Positions 11,865 through 23,920 of a DNA stretch of 64,000 bases are shown here, one piece after another. This DNA comes from Amyelois transitella (lineage: Eukaryota; Arthropoda; Insecta; Lepidoptera; Pyralidae). Location: positions 3,767,001-3,831,000 of the forward strand of contig NC_083514.1 of NCBI RefSeq assembly GCF_032362555.1, given 5' to 3'. Positions within the stretch are counted from its first letter, which is position 1. Each line of letters begins with the position of its first letter. Under the pieces are notes generated by a model. It was not told the DNA's origin. It saw nothing but the letters and a program-made list of their open reading frames with translations, and ran no database searches. The translations under genes and the position numbers were made by a program.

Positions 11865-12823
11865 TCACCGTGGCTGTTCAACCTATTTATGGATAGTTGT
11901 TTGACAGATTTGAAAGAGTCTGAAAGTGGATTAAGGATGAATGAATTACTCGTCAAATGTCTGCTCTATGCCGACGATCAGGTTATACTGGCGTCATCAG
12001 CGGAGGAGTTACAGGAGATGGTAAACTGTATGCATGAAGCTTTAAAAGAGAAAGGAATGAAAGTGAACGTAAGTAAAACTAAAACACTGGTTTTTGAAAT
12101 GGAGAAAGAAATGACAGCATGTAATATTTTGATTGGAGGAGAAAAAGTTGAGCAAGTGAAAGAGTTTGTATATCTAGGATCAAAGTTTACATCAGATGGC
12201 AAATGTGATAGTGATATTGAAAGGAGAGTGAACGCGGGGAACATGGTGAATGGAGCTTTGCATGCCTTTATGAGCAGTCAGAAACTATCCAAAAAGGCTC
12301 GACTGGCTGTGCACAGGGGCGTGTTGGTCCCGACATTAATGTATGGGAGTGAAAGTTGGGTATGGCAAAAGAAGCACGAAAGCAGAATAAATGCAGTGGA
12401 AATGAGAGCGTTAAGGAGTATGTTGGGTGTGAAATTGAGTGACCGGATAAGGAACAGCGTGATAAGGGAATGTTGTGATGTGAAAGAAGATGTAGTTACA
12501 GGAATAGAAAAGGGTATGTTGAGATGGTTCGGTCATGTGGAGAGGATGAATGAAAACAGGTTGACTAAGCAGATATACAAGGAGAGTGTGGAGGGAAAGG
12601 TCGGGGTGGGAAGACCTAGACGAACATATCTTGATCAAATTAAGGACGTCCTGGTGAAGGGTCAGGTCAAAAGTGCCCGAAACCGCCGAGCTTGCATGAA
12701 GAGAGTTATGAATGTGGATGAAGCAAAGGAAGTATGCAGGGATCGTGGCAAGTGGAAAGAGGTAGTCTCTGCCTACCCCTCCGAGAAAGAGGCGTGAGTT
12801 TATGTATGTATGTATGTACGTTA
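11865..12823 (+). mobile_element. 5'-truncated non-LTR retrotransposon (LINE), RT C-terminal part
   Basis: The open frame runs to TGA at 12795-12797 (302 codons from the ATG at 11889) and extends slightly upstream in frame (ASPWLFNLF just before that ATG). It encodes the back half of a reverse transcriptase: the catalytic YADD box at about residue 28, then a 'thumb' with YGSESWV and WFGHVERM and a basic tail. The endonuclease and front of the RT are missing, as in a 5'-truncated retroposition. A TGTA/ATGT microsatellite tail starts at about 12799. Partial copies of this 3' end occur at about 2.5, 3.7, 7.6, 21.25, 23.08, 32.1, 32.6 and 58.5 kb. Clade not assigned with certainty. Not functional alone. 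Confidence 0.9.
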
Positions 12824-15800
12824 TTTAAGACAGAGATAGTATCCGTTCAACGATAATTATAAAAAAAAGCTGATTGACGGGCTCTTGAATCAAGAAGATA
12901 TTTGTATTTATTTACTTAATACGTTTTATTACAATGACCATTATTGAATTGGCATTCGAGACCCAAACAAAGAAATAAAATTTAAATTTTATGAGTATGA
13001 ATTAAAACTCGTTATTTTTTTAACACGAGAAAAAGTCTGATATACTCGTATTTAATTATTACTTACTACTTGGAAGTTGAATTTTTTTAGTTATTTATTA
13101 AATTAGTAGTTTGTCCTCTCTGATACGTCCGTTGTTCTTGATTATATTTGCAACGAGCCACGGACACGCCTCCTACCATCCCCTATTATATTCACAAATA
13201 CATCGAAAACGGGCGTATATTCTCAAAACACCCCAACAATCTTCAACCTTATTCACTTATAGTGAAGCATTAAAATAATTTGAAAATAATTTTGCATATA
13301 ACATACAAATTTGCGGTGTTTCGATTTGTCTATAAAATAATACACTTTGAGCTTTGTCTGAGAATCATTGAAAGCAAGTGATGTTTTAGCATTCAATGAA
13401 TTTAATTAATTAAAATCAGCTTTTCGATTATTGGAATATTTTCTGTTGTTATATCTTAGATGAAATAAAATTTGGATTGATTTAAATCGAGTCTTCTAGA
13501 AGGTTTTATTAAATAATATTAAGTAGTTGAAGAGTCGTAAATTTGGCTGACATCATTATAAATAAATAAAAGATATGACTCATAATACGTACATTTATTG
13601 TGCCACTATTTTAATATAGGTGTCTCATGTTTCTCATAATTTACCACTGACCGCTAAAATATAATCATGTACTTAGATTTTTCAATTTGAACCAGTAGTT
13701 CCTGAGATTAGCGCATTCAAACAAACAAACAAATCATCTCTTCTGTTTTATAATATTAGTATAGATTTATTTTATAAGTTTTATTTAAATCGCTCGCACA
13801 CGATATGCATTCCATAAAAATACAACCCGATAGACGCTAGCGACTTCCCTAACTGAAACTCATGGAAAGCCGTCCAGTTTTGTAGAAATGGTTTTGTGAA
13901 TCGCAAGTCGCACAATGGCCGCTAAGAGGTTCTATTGTTTAATGTCACAATTGGCTGCGAATTCTGCTCGGACGGAAGAAACTGACCAAGTCGCTGACCA
14001 CATCTACTGCGATCGCATGAATTGATACTTTTATTTATCTCTAGATACGTCAAAAACTAAGCTAGCGTCATTCCAGGAATACTATACCTACTTACACCGA
14101 CTTGTATGTGCAGTGTTGTTTGTTACCGTTTCTTCTGCACTGACGATTTATTACACAGAGGCACTTAATTTAGCTTCAAGAAAATTTTTCGACGTCATAT
14201 GTCATGTGATGTTCAAAATGTCTCATAATAATGAAATAAAAAGAACCCGAAGAAAACTTGAATTTTGATTTTCAATGTCTTTTAATATACCCAACATTAA
14301 CACAAGTACATCAACAATACATTAGTATTAGAACTGACATGCTTTTAAATAGCGCACAAAAAAACAAAGTAGAAATAAGTCTACAAAATAATTTGGGACC
14401 AATACATGCCATAAGAATGTTGAAATTAGTGCAATTATTTTACGAAATTAACTTGGAATTCTTCTCTTCGATGAGCTAGTAACCTGTCATTATTTTAATC
14501 TTAATTCCAATGGTGCCATACAGTTGAACCTGTCCTTTCAATATTTTTGAGATTGTTGGCTCTGTCTATCTCTTATGAAAGGAAGACATGATAATATGTG
14601 TGTATTATTCTACAAAATGAAAATATCTGCAAGTATCAAGAGCTGTAAAGCGCCCTATACAGAATTTGGGCGGGCGGCGGTCTAGTCCGGACGATGCGCT
14701 GCCGAATGCGCTGTATGGACGAATACGAAAAAATTATGTGGATAAGCTGAGATAATATTTTATTTTAGTGGTAAATTGTTTTATTACACTACACCGAAAA
14801 ATATAATACACTACACTAAATGCTCTGTCAAGTTCCGGCAATGGTAATTAATAAGTACTTATTATTTACAGGATTTACTTGTAACGGTATTTATAAAACT
14901 TATAACATAAGCAATAGGTAAATACTGTATAATAAATATATCTGCGTAATATTAGAGCATATTCTATTAATTTTGTATGCTACATTATTATTATCAAAAA
15001 TAATATACCTATTTATGGCACATATACTTATTTAATTTAACCTTTAAGGTGTTATACTAATATAAATCAAGTGTAAAAAAAATATGTAAGTACAGCGCAC
15101 TTTTTCCCCGGAGTATGAGGCAGAAAGTTTCACTTGAAGAAACTCCGGGTTGGGGAGTATAGAATTGTTACCTTAACTTTATAATATGTTCAAATGCCAT
15201 ACTTTACAATCTGACCACGTTGATGAACGATGGAATTGGAGATGGAGATTTAAATAGTGAAAGACTGATGTCATTTAAAAGAAGAATACAAAGTATATAA
15301 TTATAAATCTTCTCCGAAAGCTTATTTCGCTACCCAACCAGTCATGCGTTTGGGACCATGCTGGCCATTTCCTAAAATGACCACTTCTCAGAATGATTTT
15401 ACTAGATGCATGTTCATATAACTTGTTAGTAAGAAAGAGTTAAAAAGCAGTAATATTCGGGGTATCCAATCCATATTAAACTTACAGTACCTGCGTCCAG
15501 TGTACTCATATTTTAAAGCAACTGCCGAAACAATGATCAATTTAGCAATCACTACATCCCTGCTTCATAATCAGGGTTGTCAACCGTCATTTTGTTACTT
15601 TTAACAGTGCTACCAATTTTATAAGTCGCCTCGGCCATATTCGGCACGGAATAGCACAACCTACCGCCGAATAAAAACTCAATAAAATAACGATCTTATT
15701 ATGTACATTAAATTTAAAATCCAAAACAAAATGGCTACTGCTATCTTGCTCATAATAGCAGACAGTTCGCGGGTTCAAATGATGCGCTCTGATACGCTCA

Positions 15801-17990
15801 ACCTCAAATATATTTTTGCGCCATACAAAAATTTTTCTTCTGCGCAAGCAAGTACTTCGGTGTACAGTAAGTACTTACATTTACTTTTACAATACCTTTG
15901 ATTAAGTTCTTACATAATAAAAGTTGTCGATGACTGGTTTAATTGCTCACCGATGGATGGTGGAGTGAAGAAACTCCAGAAGAAAGAAAAAGTCCTGGCA
16001 ACTGAATGTGTAACCATGCAATATGGGTTAGGTTCCCCTGCAAAGGTTGTGCAGGTCAGACGGGTAATATTGTGTAAAATCCCTCCTTAATAGTGGATAG
16101 GAAGAGGAAGTAGTTACATTCTCGTGCAGGGATAAGAAGCAGCACACTATGCTTTCTCTTCGATAACACACTACTAAATGAATTTACGTCTGTTGCCCTA
16201 TCATTAATATCGTTTATTTTTAAAACAGGGTGAGCCACATGTACCATTTATTTGGCTTACGTACTTACAGTTCGTTCTAAATAGGTTCCGTTTTAGATTT
16301 GTGACAGCCCTAAGCCAAAATATGTCTATTTCACGTTTACCTACACTCCATTGTTTATTAAGCCAAAAAAGTTTCCATTTCGCCTATTGTTGTCCTCTTT
16401 TGTTTTATGCAATACGTTGCCTGTTTGTTTGTTACATAAATTGGAAAAGAGTTGCAATATTTACATATGCTGAAGTCACTTATTGAGATTTGGTCGCGAA
16501 TAAAAAGTTTGTTCATGCAAACGTTCAAGAAATATTTCAAACTAAGTACATAATAGTTTTAAAATCAAGGCTTGATAACTTGGGATTCTTCTTTTGGGCA
16601 ATGGTCTAGGAACATGTTATTATCTTAAGATTCAATTTCAAAGCTAAGCCCATCAGCAGTTAAATGTGGATTTCGAGTCCTGTGACTCTGTCTATCCTGA
16701 AAGATCTGAAATGTAGGTATGCATATTCATGAACTAAGCAAATTTTTACAGTACCGTAATGGTGAGTGTTGTTTTTTGGAAAAAAAAAATATTAATATAA
16801 CTTATCAGCAACTATATAATATAACTTTTTTCTCAGCGCATACCTTTAGTAAATCAATAATAATGTGGCTTAAGTATGACGACGTCCTAAGAATCAGCGG
16901 TATGACGTCATCAACTAATGCACTAGCCCGCCCTCATCACAGGTAGGCCTCCACAGAAAAATGCGCCTGAGAAATAATTACACACTGCAAAAGATGGAAC
17001 GTCTTTTCTCATTATTTAAGGTGGTACAATGTGTGGTTTGAGGCGCGCGCCTAATACGTATGGATACATTTCCACCTTGGATTTCACTCCGCACCCTCAT
17101 TTTTTGTTCTAAAGAATGTCGTGGCTTATACTTTTTTTTTCTCTATCGACACTAGTGTGTACGGTTATCCATTGCCTCCTTTTGTCGTCAATTTTCAAAT
17201 GTGCAAAATTACGACGGCAGAAATTTTACCGCAACTAGGTTTAAGATGGTTACTTATGTTACCTACCTAAGGTTACTTATGTTTTTTATATTACTCGGAA
17301 AGAAGGTATTTAAACAAATAAACTTAAGGTTTTTATCCCTAACCTAGTAGACAGACATAAGCAATATAATGCAAGACTCGAAAACTACGTTCAGCTGCAT
17401 AGCATAATATGAGTATAGCGATGAGTCGCTTATAAGAAGAATCCCAAATTTATAAGCTTTTCCCTTGAGCGACTTTTGTACATAATCCCGCAGGCAGAGA
17501 AGTATTTTTGAGACTGACTACGGAAGCTAACCTACCTAACCTACTTACTATTAAATATTTACACCGGTTTTACAAAACAACTTAATTGTACCATTTCATC
17601 AGTTTCTTAATTTGTTTGAACTGTAAGTAGGTATATGCTGTGCATTTTTGTCTTTAATAATAATTCAAACGTGATCAGGTATTTACTTGCGAAGTTCTAA
17701 ACCTTAGATATTTATTGACTTGGACTGTATTATTCAAATACATATGTAGCGATAGATTCAAAGCTTACTTAATAGAAGGTGAAGCGCAGTCAGAGTAAGA
17801 GAATTGAAATTCTTTTAATCCTTTTTGATATTCACAAAAACGCACAAATTGTAAAATCTGTTACTTAGTATAGTTAAGTTTGTGATATCAAATAAAATAT
17901 TTTTCTTTCTTTCTTTCAAGAGAAGAGGGAAATGGATATAAGATGAAATTAAAGATTTAAATTAATATTCAAGTGTATAGCAACAAACGG
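12824..17990. other. Repeat-studded non-coding stretch
   Basis: No gene is supported. Recognisable pieces are a repeat 3' end at about 13686-13766 (ending 'tttataatattagtatagat'); a short LINE 3'-UTR piece at about 14107-14160 ('ttctgcactgacga', also at 37.8 and 41.5 kb); tailed-retroposon fragments at about 14468-14605 (+), 16575-16715 (+) and 17345-17510 (-); and a 'cggtgagg' family piece at about 15990-16075. 13790-14030 is a GC-balanced patch without an open frame. Confidence 0.45.
16904..16926. repeat. CRE-containing block, inverted match to 7.9 kb
   Basis: This 23-base block, starting TGACGTCATC and ending AATGCACTA, is found exactly in reverse complement around 7914-7936. Similarity fades quickly outside the block on both sides. 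Confidence 0.6.
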
Positions 17991-18192
17991 GCCTAGAAAT
18001 ACCATAAGATTGACACTTGTCAAACTGTCATTTTTTCATTTTACTTGTCCGCCGAATTTATGGCAGGACGAAAGAGTTCCGCGTATGAGTAGTGATATAG
18101 GTTGTCCGTTTATTACTAAAATATAATTTTATTTATTATTTTATGTATTTACAATTAAAACTATTAAGATTATTATGAAAATCCCTACATCA
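17990..18192 (-). mobile_element. Probable partial 3' LTR of the gypsy remnant
   Basis: On the minus strand the pol end is followed by a G-rich polypurine tract (AAGGGGGGG at about 18194-18202) and then TGATGTAG, the expected layout of polypurine tract followed by a TG-starting LTR. An AATAAA-type signal lies within. The outer LTR end is not clear, and no matching 5' LTR is in the window. Confidence 0.45.
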
Positions 18193-18209
18193 GCCCCCCC
18201 TTGAGACCG

Positions 18210-19363
18210 TCAAGGGCGATAATAGTCGGGGAATCTTACCTTACGACCTGATCTAGTTTTAGTATTTTCTTCTCGATCAGGTGGGTTCTGATTCTCTGAT
18301 TGTGGTACATGACGTGTATCGGTGTCGTGTTTGTCATGCTTTTGTGAAGTATGTTTGTGTGATGCGTGATCTGGAGGTATGTGTGGAGTGGTGTCTGGGT
18401 CACACAGTATGTAGGCCGGCTTGACTCGGTCTATCGATACCGTGACTCTTTTACCCCTAACCAAGATAGTGAATACCTTATTATCTCGCTAAAGTACCTC
18501 ATATGGTCCGGAATACGCAGGTTTCAAGGTGCCACCAACCGTGCAATCACGCAAAAATACGTGAGTGCAAGTGGTTAATTCCTTGAAAACGAATGTTGGA
18601 CGTTTTCCCCCATGATGAGAGGCTGGTGTGGGCTTCAGGCTTTGGACTATATTCCGAAGTCTTGAAGTGAATTCCGTCAAGTCTAAGGGACAGTCAGTTT
18701 CAGCATCAAAAAATTCACCTGGCAGACGCAACGGTTTGCCATACACCATTTCTGCTGAGGTAGTTCGTAAATCGTCCTTGAACGCGCTGCGGACACCCAA
18801 CAATACAAGAGGGAGAGACTCGATCCAATTTGTGTTACCGTGGCAGATTATGGCAGATTTCAGCTGCCGATGGAATCTTTCCACTAGGCCATTACAGGCG
18901 GGATGATAGGCGGTTGTACGGCGATGAGTAAATCCAGCGATGCGTGAAAGATTTCCGAATAACGCTGATTCAAACTGTCTGCCACGATCTGTCACGATAT
19001 CAGCAGGGCAACCAAACCTAGAAATCCAGCCACTGAGTAAGGCTTTTGCAACTGCCTCGGCCGTAATTTCTTCTAAGGGTATTGCCTCAGGCCAACGCGT
19101 AAAACGGTCGATGGCAGTAAGACAATACTTGTAACCTTGGCATGAAGGTAATGGTCCGATCAGGTCAATATGGACGAATTTGAAGCGAGCTGCAGGAAGT
19201 TTGAAGTTGCTAGGAGGAGCACTAGTATGACGCGTGATCTTAGACTGTTGGCACGCTATGCATGCTCTCACCCAGTTCCTACAGTCCTTTTTCACCTCCG
19301 GCCAAACATAACGTTCAGAGACCAATCTGGCTGTTGCATTGGCACCAGGGTGGCTGAGAGTCT
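18210..19363 (-). pseudogene. Ty3/gypsy-type pol 3' end (integrase), truncated with a nonsense codon
   Basis: The minus-strand frame encodes a retroviral-type integrase. Its zinc-binding segment ([10 protein letters not shown] then CIACQQSK) is followed by a catalytic core with the D, D and E residues in [22 protein letters not shown] and [14 protein letters not shown], and a basic, proline-rich C-terminal tail that runs on to a stop at 18210. Two defects are visible: one in-frame TAG at 18489-18491 separates core from tail, and the 5' side stops abruptly at about 19363, so gag, protease, RT and RNase H are absent. It shares orientation with the secreted-protein gene whose 3' end is about 90 bases upstream. 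It is a dead LTR-retrotransposon fragment. Confidence 0.9.
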
Positions 19364-19453
19364 ACACATACATACTTTTATTTCCTAATTATTTATTTAA
19401 ATACGCTGCACAAATTACTAAGATTATAATATATAATGGATAATATGTACATG

Positions 19454-20146
19454 TTAGTCATTTTTCTTTTCCTCGCGTCGTTTTTGGTGTGCTTTGTGTA
19501 TTTCTACCAACTGTTTCACTAAATTATCAGTGTCCACATTAGAATGGACAAGCAATTCATAGGTCTTCATTTGCTCTAAAGCCTTCCAATCATCCTTATG
19601 TTTTACTCCCACATTGAACAACTCATTCACAACATCTTTTGATTTCTTTATCAAGTTGATAAGAAAGCCCGCTTTATATTCTATCTTATCGCGATTCTCA
19701 GTTTTGATTCTTTGAATGTCCTCAATTTTTTTTGTTGTGTCATGAATAGTTTGTTGTACTAAAATAGATATTTTTGTTTTCAAATGTTTATCGTGTTCTT
19801 CCTCAATATTTTTAAAAGGGTTGCTGTTTTCTTTATTATGCGATTCATTTTTTTGAACTCTAGGAGTATGTTCTTGGTCATAATTTACTTCTTGACGCAA
19901 CGCCCGGCGGACGATTTTTGGGGAGGGTGACGATGTAGGATCTTCAGTTGTCGTCAAATTGCTTTCTTTATATTTTATGATACAACTTTGCTTAGCTGGT
20001 GAAATGCTAATAAAGTTGAGACCACTGCTCGACAGGCAAGTATTCAATGCCCCTGAAAAGAAAATTTGTTGAAACCCACCATTTGAGTAACTTAATGTAG
20101 GAAAATAAGTAGCGTACTTACATATTAAACATATGGTTAGCTTCAT
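19454..20146 (-). CDS. Putative secreted, charged helical protein (unrecognised), two exons
   Basis: The exons are 20122-20146 and 19454-20052, giving 207 residues. The 69-base intron has a GTAAGT donor and a TTTTCAG acceptor. It also happens to be open in frame, so reading straight through would hide it; splicing gives a clean signal peptide (MKLTICLIWALNTCLSSSG). The mature part is Ser/Thr/Pro-rich at first and then a long Lys/Glu-rich, probably helical segment (for example LVQQTIHDTTKKIEDIQR) ending in REEKKND. Few cysteines and no domain I recognise. A TATATAA box at 20226-20232 lies about 80 bases upstream of the ATG, and AATAAA-like signals follow the stop near 19.37-19.40 kb. Divergent from the GNAT gene. 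Function unknown; a secreted tissue-specific product is an inference. Confidence 0.65.
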   Translation of the reverse strand: MKLTICLICKYATYFPTLSYSNGGFQQIFFSGALNTCLSSSGLNFISISPAKQSCIIKYKESNLTTTEDPTSSPSPKIVRRALRQEVNYDQEHTPRVQKNESHNKENSNPFKNIEEEHDKHLKTKISILVQQTIHDTTKKIEDIQRIKTENRDKIEYKAGFLINLIKKSKDVVNELFNVGVKHKDDWKALEQMKTYELLVHSNVDTDNLVKQLVEIHKAHQKRREEKKND

Positions 20147-20225
20147 AGTCCAGAAAGTCTATTACAACATGTTGCAACAGTGACTAATATGAAAATTATA
20201 AGAAACTGTTAATTTTATCGCGTGG

Positions 20226-20232
20226 TTATATA
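20226..20232 (-). promoter_or_regulatory. TATA box of the secreted-protein gene
   Basis: Reads TATATAA on the minus strand. An ACAGTT initiator-like sequence follows about 20 bases downstream, and the ATG is at 20146. The position suits a strong, tissue-restricted promoter. Confidence 0.6.
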
Positions 20233-20700
20233 ATAATCACATAATAGTTTTCCAAAAATCGTAAAAAATACAATTAACAAATAATTACCCTTCAATTTCC
20301 GAGATGTTACGTGTTAAAATGTTTATTGGTAATTTTAATTAGTGGAATTATTTATGTACTTTTATTATATTTTGGAATCTGCGGTTTGTCGTAGAATTAC
20401 TTTCTTCATATTTTGTGTCAGAACTCACCTAAGCAAGCTGTAGATTTGAATCTTACATAACCTATGTTCTACATGCAATTCTAACAATTTGGGTTGATGG
20501 CTATGAATGATATATCGCTTATTCTTATGTTTGGTTTTAGTCTCTGCTTCTTCATCCCACTCTAAAAGTACTCTACATACCTATTTGTTTACAACATAGC
20601 AAGGCGATTTTATTTTTATGATCAACCTTACCGAGTAGGCGCTACCTAAGCCGTAGTAGTTATTAGATTATTTCATAATGGGATTTTAATCAAAGCAATC

Positions 20701-20877
20701 ATGTTTCTGTTACCTACTTCAACTATGGTTAGACCAACACTATTGGATTGCTACACTTCGTTGGAGTTTAGAAACCTGATGTTTTTCTTAGCCATACTGG
20801 CCAGTGCAATCTATATAACCTTATTCATATTTATCTTTGCTTATCAAGATAGTATTAAGAAGTATTTTAAAATTTAA
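20701..20877 (+). CDS. Small ORF, 58 residues, one predicted membrane span
   Basis: ATG at 20701 to TAA at 20875-20877; the nearest in-frame upstream stop is at 20647. The first 26 residues are mixed, followed by a continuous hydrophobic stretch (roughly residues 27-49, starting LMFFLAILAS) and a short basic end (KKYFKI). The layout resembles single-span micropeptides such as the sarcolamban/phospholamban type in topology only; I see no sequence match. It ends 80 bases before the ATG of the GNAT gene on the same strand with no clear separate promoter, so it could be an upstream ORF of that transcript, a separate small gene, or chance. An AATAAA follows at about 20936. Confidence 0.4.
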   Translation: MFLLPTSTMVRPTLLDCYTSLEFRNLMFFLAILASAIYITLFIFIFAYQDSIKKYFKI

Positions 20878-20956
20878 CAGACTTCAACTGAAATTTTAGT
20901 GATTTACTTGAAAATTAAAATTGTTTGTATTAAAATAAATTGGAAATTGAAAAGAA

Positions 20957-23463
20957 ATGAATTCTTCGATTATCTTGGCGAACCTTTCTAAATCATTGAT
21001 ATTTAAACAATTAAGAAAATGCCACAGTGTTTTTGGTTATAAAGATATTTTGAGCCCGGAGAAGGTAAGTCATTCCGTTTCAGACAAACAGAAAGTTTCC
21101 CGAGTTTTGATGCTTCGTCTTCGTTTACTTTTGCAGTCTGGCCGCGAGGTTTCATTGTTGTGACATTAAGTATTTTTGGGTAAATTTGTTTGGTTCATAT
21201 GTAGCAAAATTGTCATAGAGAAGACTAAGATGAATCATACATAAATACATAAAATCACGCCTCTTTCCCGGAGGGGTAGGCAGAGACAGGTAGTCTTTCT
21301 ACTTGCCACGATCTCTGCATACTTCCTTCGCTTCATCCACATTCATAACTCTCTTCATGCAAGCTCGGCGGTTTTGGGTACTCTTGACCTGACCCTAAGA
21401 TAAACGAAACGAAAAGCCTGAGAAAGAAGGGGTTTTCTGGCAAAAGAAATATTGTATTTATATAAGGGTACCCCAAAAAGAGCTTCTTTGACGATTTTCC
21501 CAATTTTCAGAATTTAGAAAAGTTCTCGATATTGCCGGTGATAAGCGACCAGCATGACTTGGCGATGAAGTTAATAAAGCAGTACTGCCTCAGCGAACAC
21601 GTGATGGTGAAGGCGAAGAAAATGGATTTGACCAACGACCGGGCACTGGATGAATACCTCGTTGGTATACTTAAACAAGGTTGGTGATTCGTGGTTACTT
21701 CAAAACTTCCATAAAGTTTAAGACAAAGCTACAGATAAAGATTTAAGATAAGAGGACTAAAAGTATGATTAATGCAGAAGACGAGATACGCAGGGCAACA
21801 CGAGGCGTGGCGCAAGCAAAGGGTTCTTGACCTGAAAATTAATCTTTTCCTTAGATTTTTGAAAGGCTGTTTTTTTGCAGAATTTTAGACTACACTGATT
21901 TTTAAACTCCGTCTGTGTTAAAAACTGCCTAGCTGTAGCTAACATTAATGTTAACTTCTGATATGTATGTCCCTTTTCGAACTATTGCGATCACTTGAAT
22001 AGTTGTTGTTAATTTTCCTTAACTTTTAGGTAATACTTTACTAGCAAAAACTGATACCGACGAAACAGCCGGCATTTGTGTGTGCTTCGCCAGCTGCCAA
22101 GTGGACGCCAGGAACCTTCGGACTTATGCTTTTTACCGACAGGTATCCTTTTGAATACCCACTAGCTTTCTTTTAGCTAGATTCCGCCCGCGTAAAAACC
22201 CAGTTAATTTACCGTACACTATTTACGTGTATGTACATAATTTCATGGAGATAGCTTCAGTTGTTTCGCCGTGAAAGACGGACAAACACACTCATTTGTA
22301 TGGATTGTGTTTATAGAGATTATTGTCCACAATTTGTTTGTGTTTTACAGGATCCAAATACAAAAGACTTCCTAAACTTTACTGCGAAACTACAGGAGAC
22401 TCCAAACCTGTGGGATGTATTTAAACAACAAAAAATATTCGAGGTAAGTACTCACCTCTCATCAGCTTAAGATAATAATGAAGCCGACCTTAATGAAGGA
22501 AGTCTCCTTGGGATGTAGGTACAATAAATTATCGACAAAAAAAACCTGAGAGATTTGAAGACGTTCCAAATTTTCATACAAAGCTAAATAGGACTTACAA
22601 CTAGAAAATGTTAGAAGAGAATACTTATACTATATTTTCCATCTAGACCATGCTATTAATTTCAGATAAAAATGTTAGCGGTACTCCCACAATTCCGGCG
22701 GCAAGGATTGGCCGCCACGCTGGTGGAGAAAGCCAGGGAGTCTTCCCTTGATCAAGGATACAAGATCGTAAGGATGGATTGCTTGAATCCTTACGAGTGA
22801 GTTGATAAATTTAATAACCAATATAATTTGAGCCTCAAATTCTTTCAATTAATTACAAAAGGGTAAAATGTACCTATTTAAAAACTGAGATCAACGGAAC
22901 AGAATCTAAAATAGGAGAAGCCATTGCACAATATTGTTTTTTTGCCATAATTGTTCTTGCCCATTGCCCACCCTGAGACAAAGCGGTCTCCACCTATGAT
23001 TAAGGACTGGGTATTGGTCCTATAATGCCAATAAAGACATCATTACATTGATTCGTTATTTACTTAAAAGTATTACTCGGAGGGGTAAACAGTTCATCTT
23101 TCCTCTTGCCACAATCACTGCATACTTCTTTTGCCTCTGCTCCATACACCAATTTTTTTGGAAGTTAGCTGACCTACATATTTGTTTAAAGCCAACGTTG
23201 GAAATTCACAATACTATAGTGGACTTGCACTAAATATAGACTTTCCTTTTCTCTACAGCTACAAAATCGCCGAGCGAAACATGATGACCTGCATAGTCAA
23301 GTTTCCTCTTCACAAACTAAGAGGCCCCAACGCGCCATTTGTAAAACGCAACTCGAAACACAACTGCCTGGTCAGAGTCTACGTCGACGCCCGGACAGAC
23401 GACAACCCGGACAGAACCGCCCTTAAGAAGAGGCAGGCTGACCTTGAAAGCCTCATTGAGTGA
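20957..23463 (+). CDS. GNAT-family N-acetyltransferase (insect arylalkylamine NAT-like), six exons
   Basis: The exons are 20957-21064, 21511-21679, 22030-22142, 22351-22443, 22666-22796 and 23259-23463, all with GT-AG borders and matching phases; 272 residues. The acetyl-CoA binding motif A is clear at residues 164-181 (MLAVLPQFRRQGLAATLV, with the R-x-x-G-x-A loop RRQGLA at 172-177). Insect relatives of this length acetylate arylalkylamines such as dopamine or octopamine or related amines. The substrate cannot be told from sequence; the family includes many uncharacterised members. The first 30 residues are basic and Ser/Leu-rich (KSLIFKQLRK) and might be a mitochondrial presequence. Introns 1 and 5 contain LINE 3' fragments. 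An AATAAA follows at about 23473. Convergent with the PPT1-like gene, 457 bases apart. Confidence 0.9.
21248..21405 (-). mobile_element. LINE 3' fragment in GNAT intron 1
   Basis: Reverse complement of the 3' end of the 11.9-12.8 kb LINE: 'cacgcctctttcccggag', 'gggtaggcagaga', 'acttgccacgatctctgc', 'ctctcttcatgcaagctcgg'. It is one of the better preserved short copies. A smaller relative is in intron 5 at about 23078-23150. Confidence 0.8.
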
Positions 23464-23920
23464 TGTTCGTACTAATAAAACTTTGTCTGGTAGGTCTGTC
23501 TATCACATTTGCGAAATTTATTTATTCTTGAAAACGACCACGAAACTTATGTACATGTCTGTCAAACTTATAAAAGTAATGAAGCCATTATTAATTTTAA
23601 ATAAATTTCTTAGTTTACAATGTATTCAGTGTCAATTTAATATTTTGTAACCATCTGTATGTTAGTAAGCGGAGCACGCGAGATCTTTATAACTATTTTA
23701 AAAAAAAGATTTTCAGCATGTATGTATTTATTATTGTGTTCATGTATTATACTATTTATTATGAGAAAATATCTTTCATTCTTCCTGTTTTCATGTATTT
23801 ACCTAAAGTACCACTGATACAACTATAAATTTGTAACAATGTTTATTATCATTAAGTCAACTAATTAACACACTAAAATGACCGATAAGAGGCTATCAAA
23901 TGCGAATTAAAAAAGCCAGA

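Noticed and set aside
18366-19388. Several forward ORFs opposite the gypsy remnant
   Set aside because: They are antisense shadows of the integrase frame.
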